Below the pieces are notes generated by a model. That model did no database searches, had not been told where the DNA came from, and saw only the letters and a list, made by a program, of their open reading frames with translations. A stretch of DNA of 64,000 nt from Azospira sp. I13 (GTDB lineage Bacteria > Pseudomonadota > Gammaproteobacteria > Burkholderiales > Rhodocyclaceae): contig NZ_BFBP01000026.1 of the NCBI RefSeq assembly GCF_003112695.1, positions 111,783 through 175,782 of the forward strand, written 5' to 3'. Below are positions 63,918 through 64,000 of this stretch, one piece after another (the first letter of the stretch is position 1; every line of letters begins with the position of its first letter). The position numbers and the translations under genes were made by a program.

Positions 63918-64000
63918 TGGGCTGCTGCCGGTTCAGTGGGCACCGACCTAAGCTTTTATAGCCGCCTCGAATGCGATCGGACTGAGATAGCCCAGCGTCG
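63918..64000 (-). mobile_element. IS3-family insertion sequence, right terminal part
   Basis: The minus strand shows the end of a transposase frame, then a terminal repeat ending TGCCCACTGAACCGGCAGC and AGCCCA at 63,918, closely resembling IS3-family ends (TGTCCACTAAACCGG type). The rest of the element is beyond the window. It inserts inside the tniQ gene at 63,303-63,917. Confidence 0.78.
63948..64000 (-). CDS. IS3-family transposase OrfB, C-terminal end (partial)
   Basis: The last 16 codons read TLGYLSPIAFEAAIKA followed by TAG at 63,948-63,950. This is the characteristic C-terminal end of DDE transposases of IS3-family elements (HSxLGYLSPxxFE). Runs off the window. Confidence 0.85.
   Translation of the reverse strand, partial: TLGYLSPIAFEAAIKA

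Larger units (their letters stand above)
52733..64000. mobile_element. Left part of a putative Tn7-like transposon (continues past window)
   Basis: The element is inferred from a TGTCGTTA terminus at 52,733, repeated 17-bp motifs just inside it, lower GC and changed codon use from here on, cargo of defence-like genes, and two tniQ/tnsD-like genes near the right edge. The base composition change is visible directly. The transposase genes (tnsABC/tniAB) and the right end are not in the window, so the element's full length and exact family are unknown. Confidence 0.65.

Noticed and set aside
52733..64000. CRISPR array or guide-RNA locus of a CRISPR-associated transposon
   Set aside because: No regularly spaced direct repeats of about 28-37 bases were seen, and no cas-like gene is present in the window.

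Overview
The window comes from a high-GC betaproteobacterium, most likely of the Rhodocyclales/Azospira type. This is inferred from codon use, the aroE-mtgA pair and general gene content; no rRNA or other phylogenetic marker is present. Bases 1 to about 52,700 look like native chromosome. After about 52,730 the base composition falls visibly and codon use changes, marking an acquired island that runs off the right edge.

Region 1 (1-7,080) is housekeeping: the start of mgtE, an aroE-mtgA operon, a drug/metabolite transporter, a PLP-dependent sulfur amino acid enzyme, and an old-yellow-enzyme reductase divergent from a LysR regulator. Region 2 (7,083-22,230) is a complete MSHA-like type IV pilus cluster: first prepilin, a fused PilM/PilN-like protein, assembly ATPase, platform protein, second prepilin, PilO-like and PilP-like proteins, lipoprotein secretin, ExeA-like ATPase and a TPR protein. 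Divergent from it lies a 1,106-residue BTAD/cyclase-like/AAA regulator whose end overlaps a lytic transglycosylase gene.

Region 3 (22,233-32,991) holds a small Cys-cluster protein and phosphoketolase, an AI-2E family permease, thiC with a TPP riboswitch, an alpha-carbonic anhydrase fused to a surface-adhesin-E-like domain, and a 7TMR-DISM histidine kinase divergent from an OmpR-type regulator. Region 4 (33,310-48,670) is the most striking native locus. It encodes a 3,152-residue LEPR-XLL/DUF4347 cadherin-like surface protein, followed with almost no gaps by a TolC-like lipoprotein, a small HlyD-like adaptor, a GAF-like/HlyD hybrid, and a PqqD-like/M50-protease/HlyD-like membrane protein. No ABC ATPase is present. 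It reads as a dedicated, non-canonical export (and possibly processing) system for the giant protein.

Region 5 (48,863-52,584) has a degenerate EAL-HDOD protein, a MocR regulator and a small membrane protein. Region 6 (52,733-64,000) looks like the left part of a Tn7-like transposon. It has a TGTCG terminus with several copies of a 17-bp repeat, cargo that resembles defence genes (AlbA/Schlafen-like protein, an 800-residue PD-(D/E)xK plus P-loop protein, a broken AAA-type gene, a membrane protein and an unknown two-gene unit), then two tniQ genes, one of them cut by an IS3-family element at the window edge.
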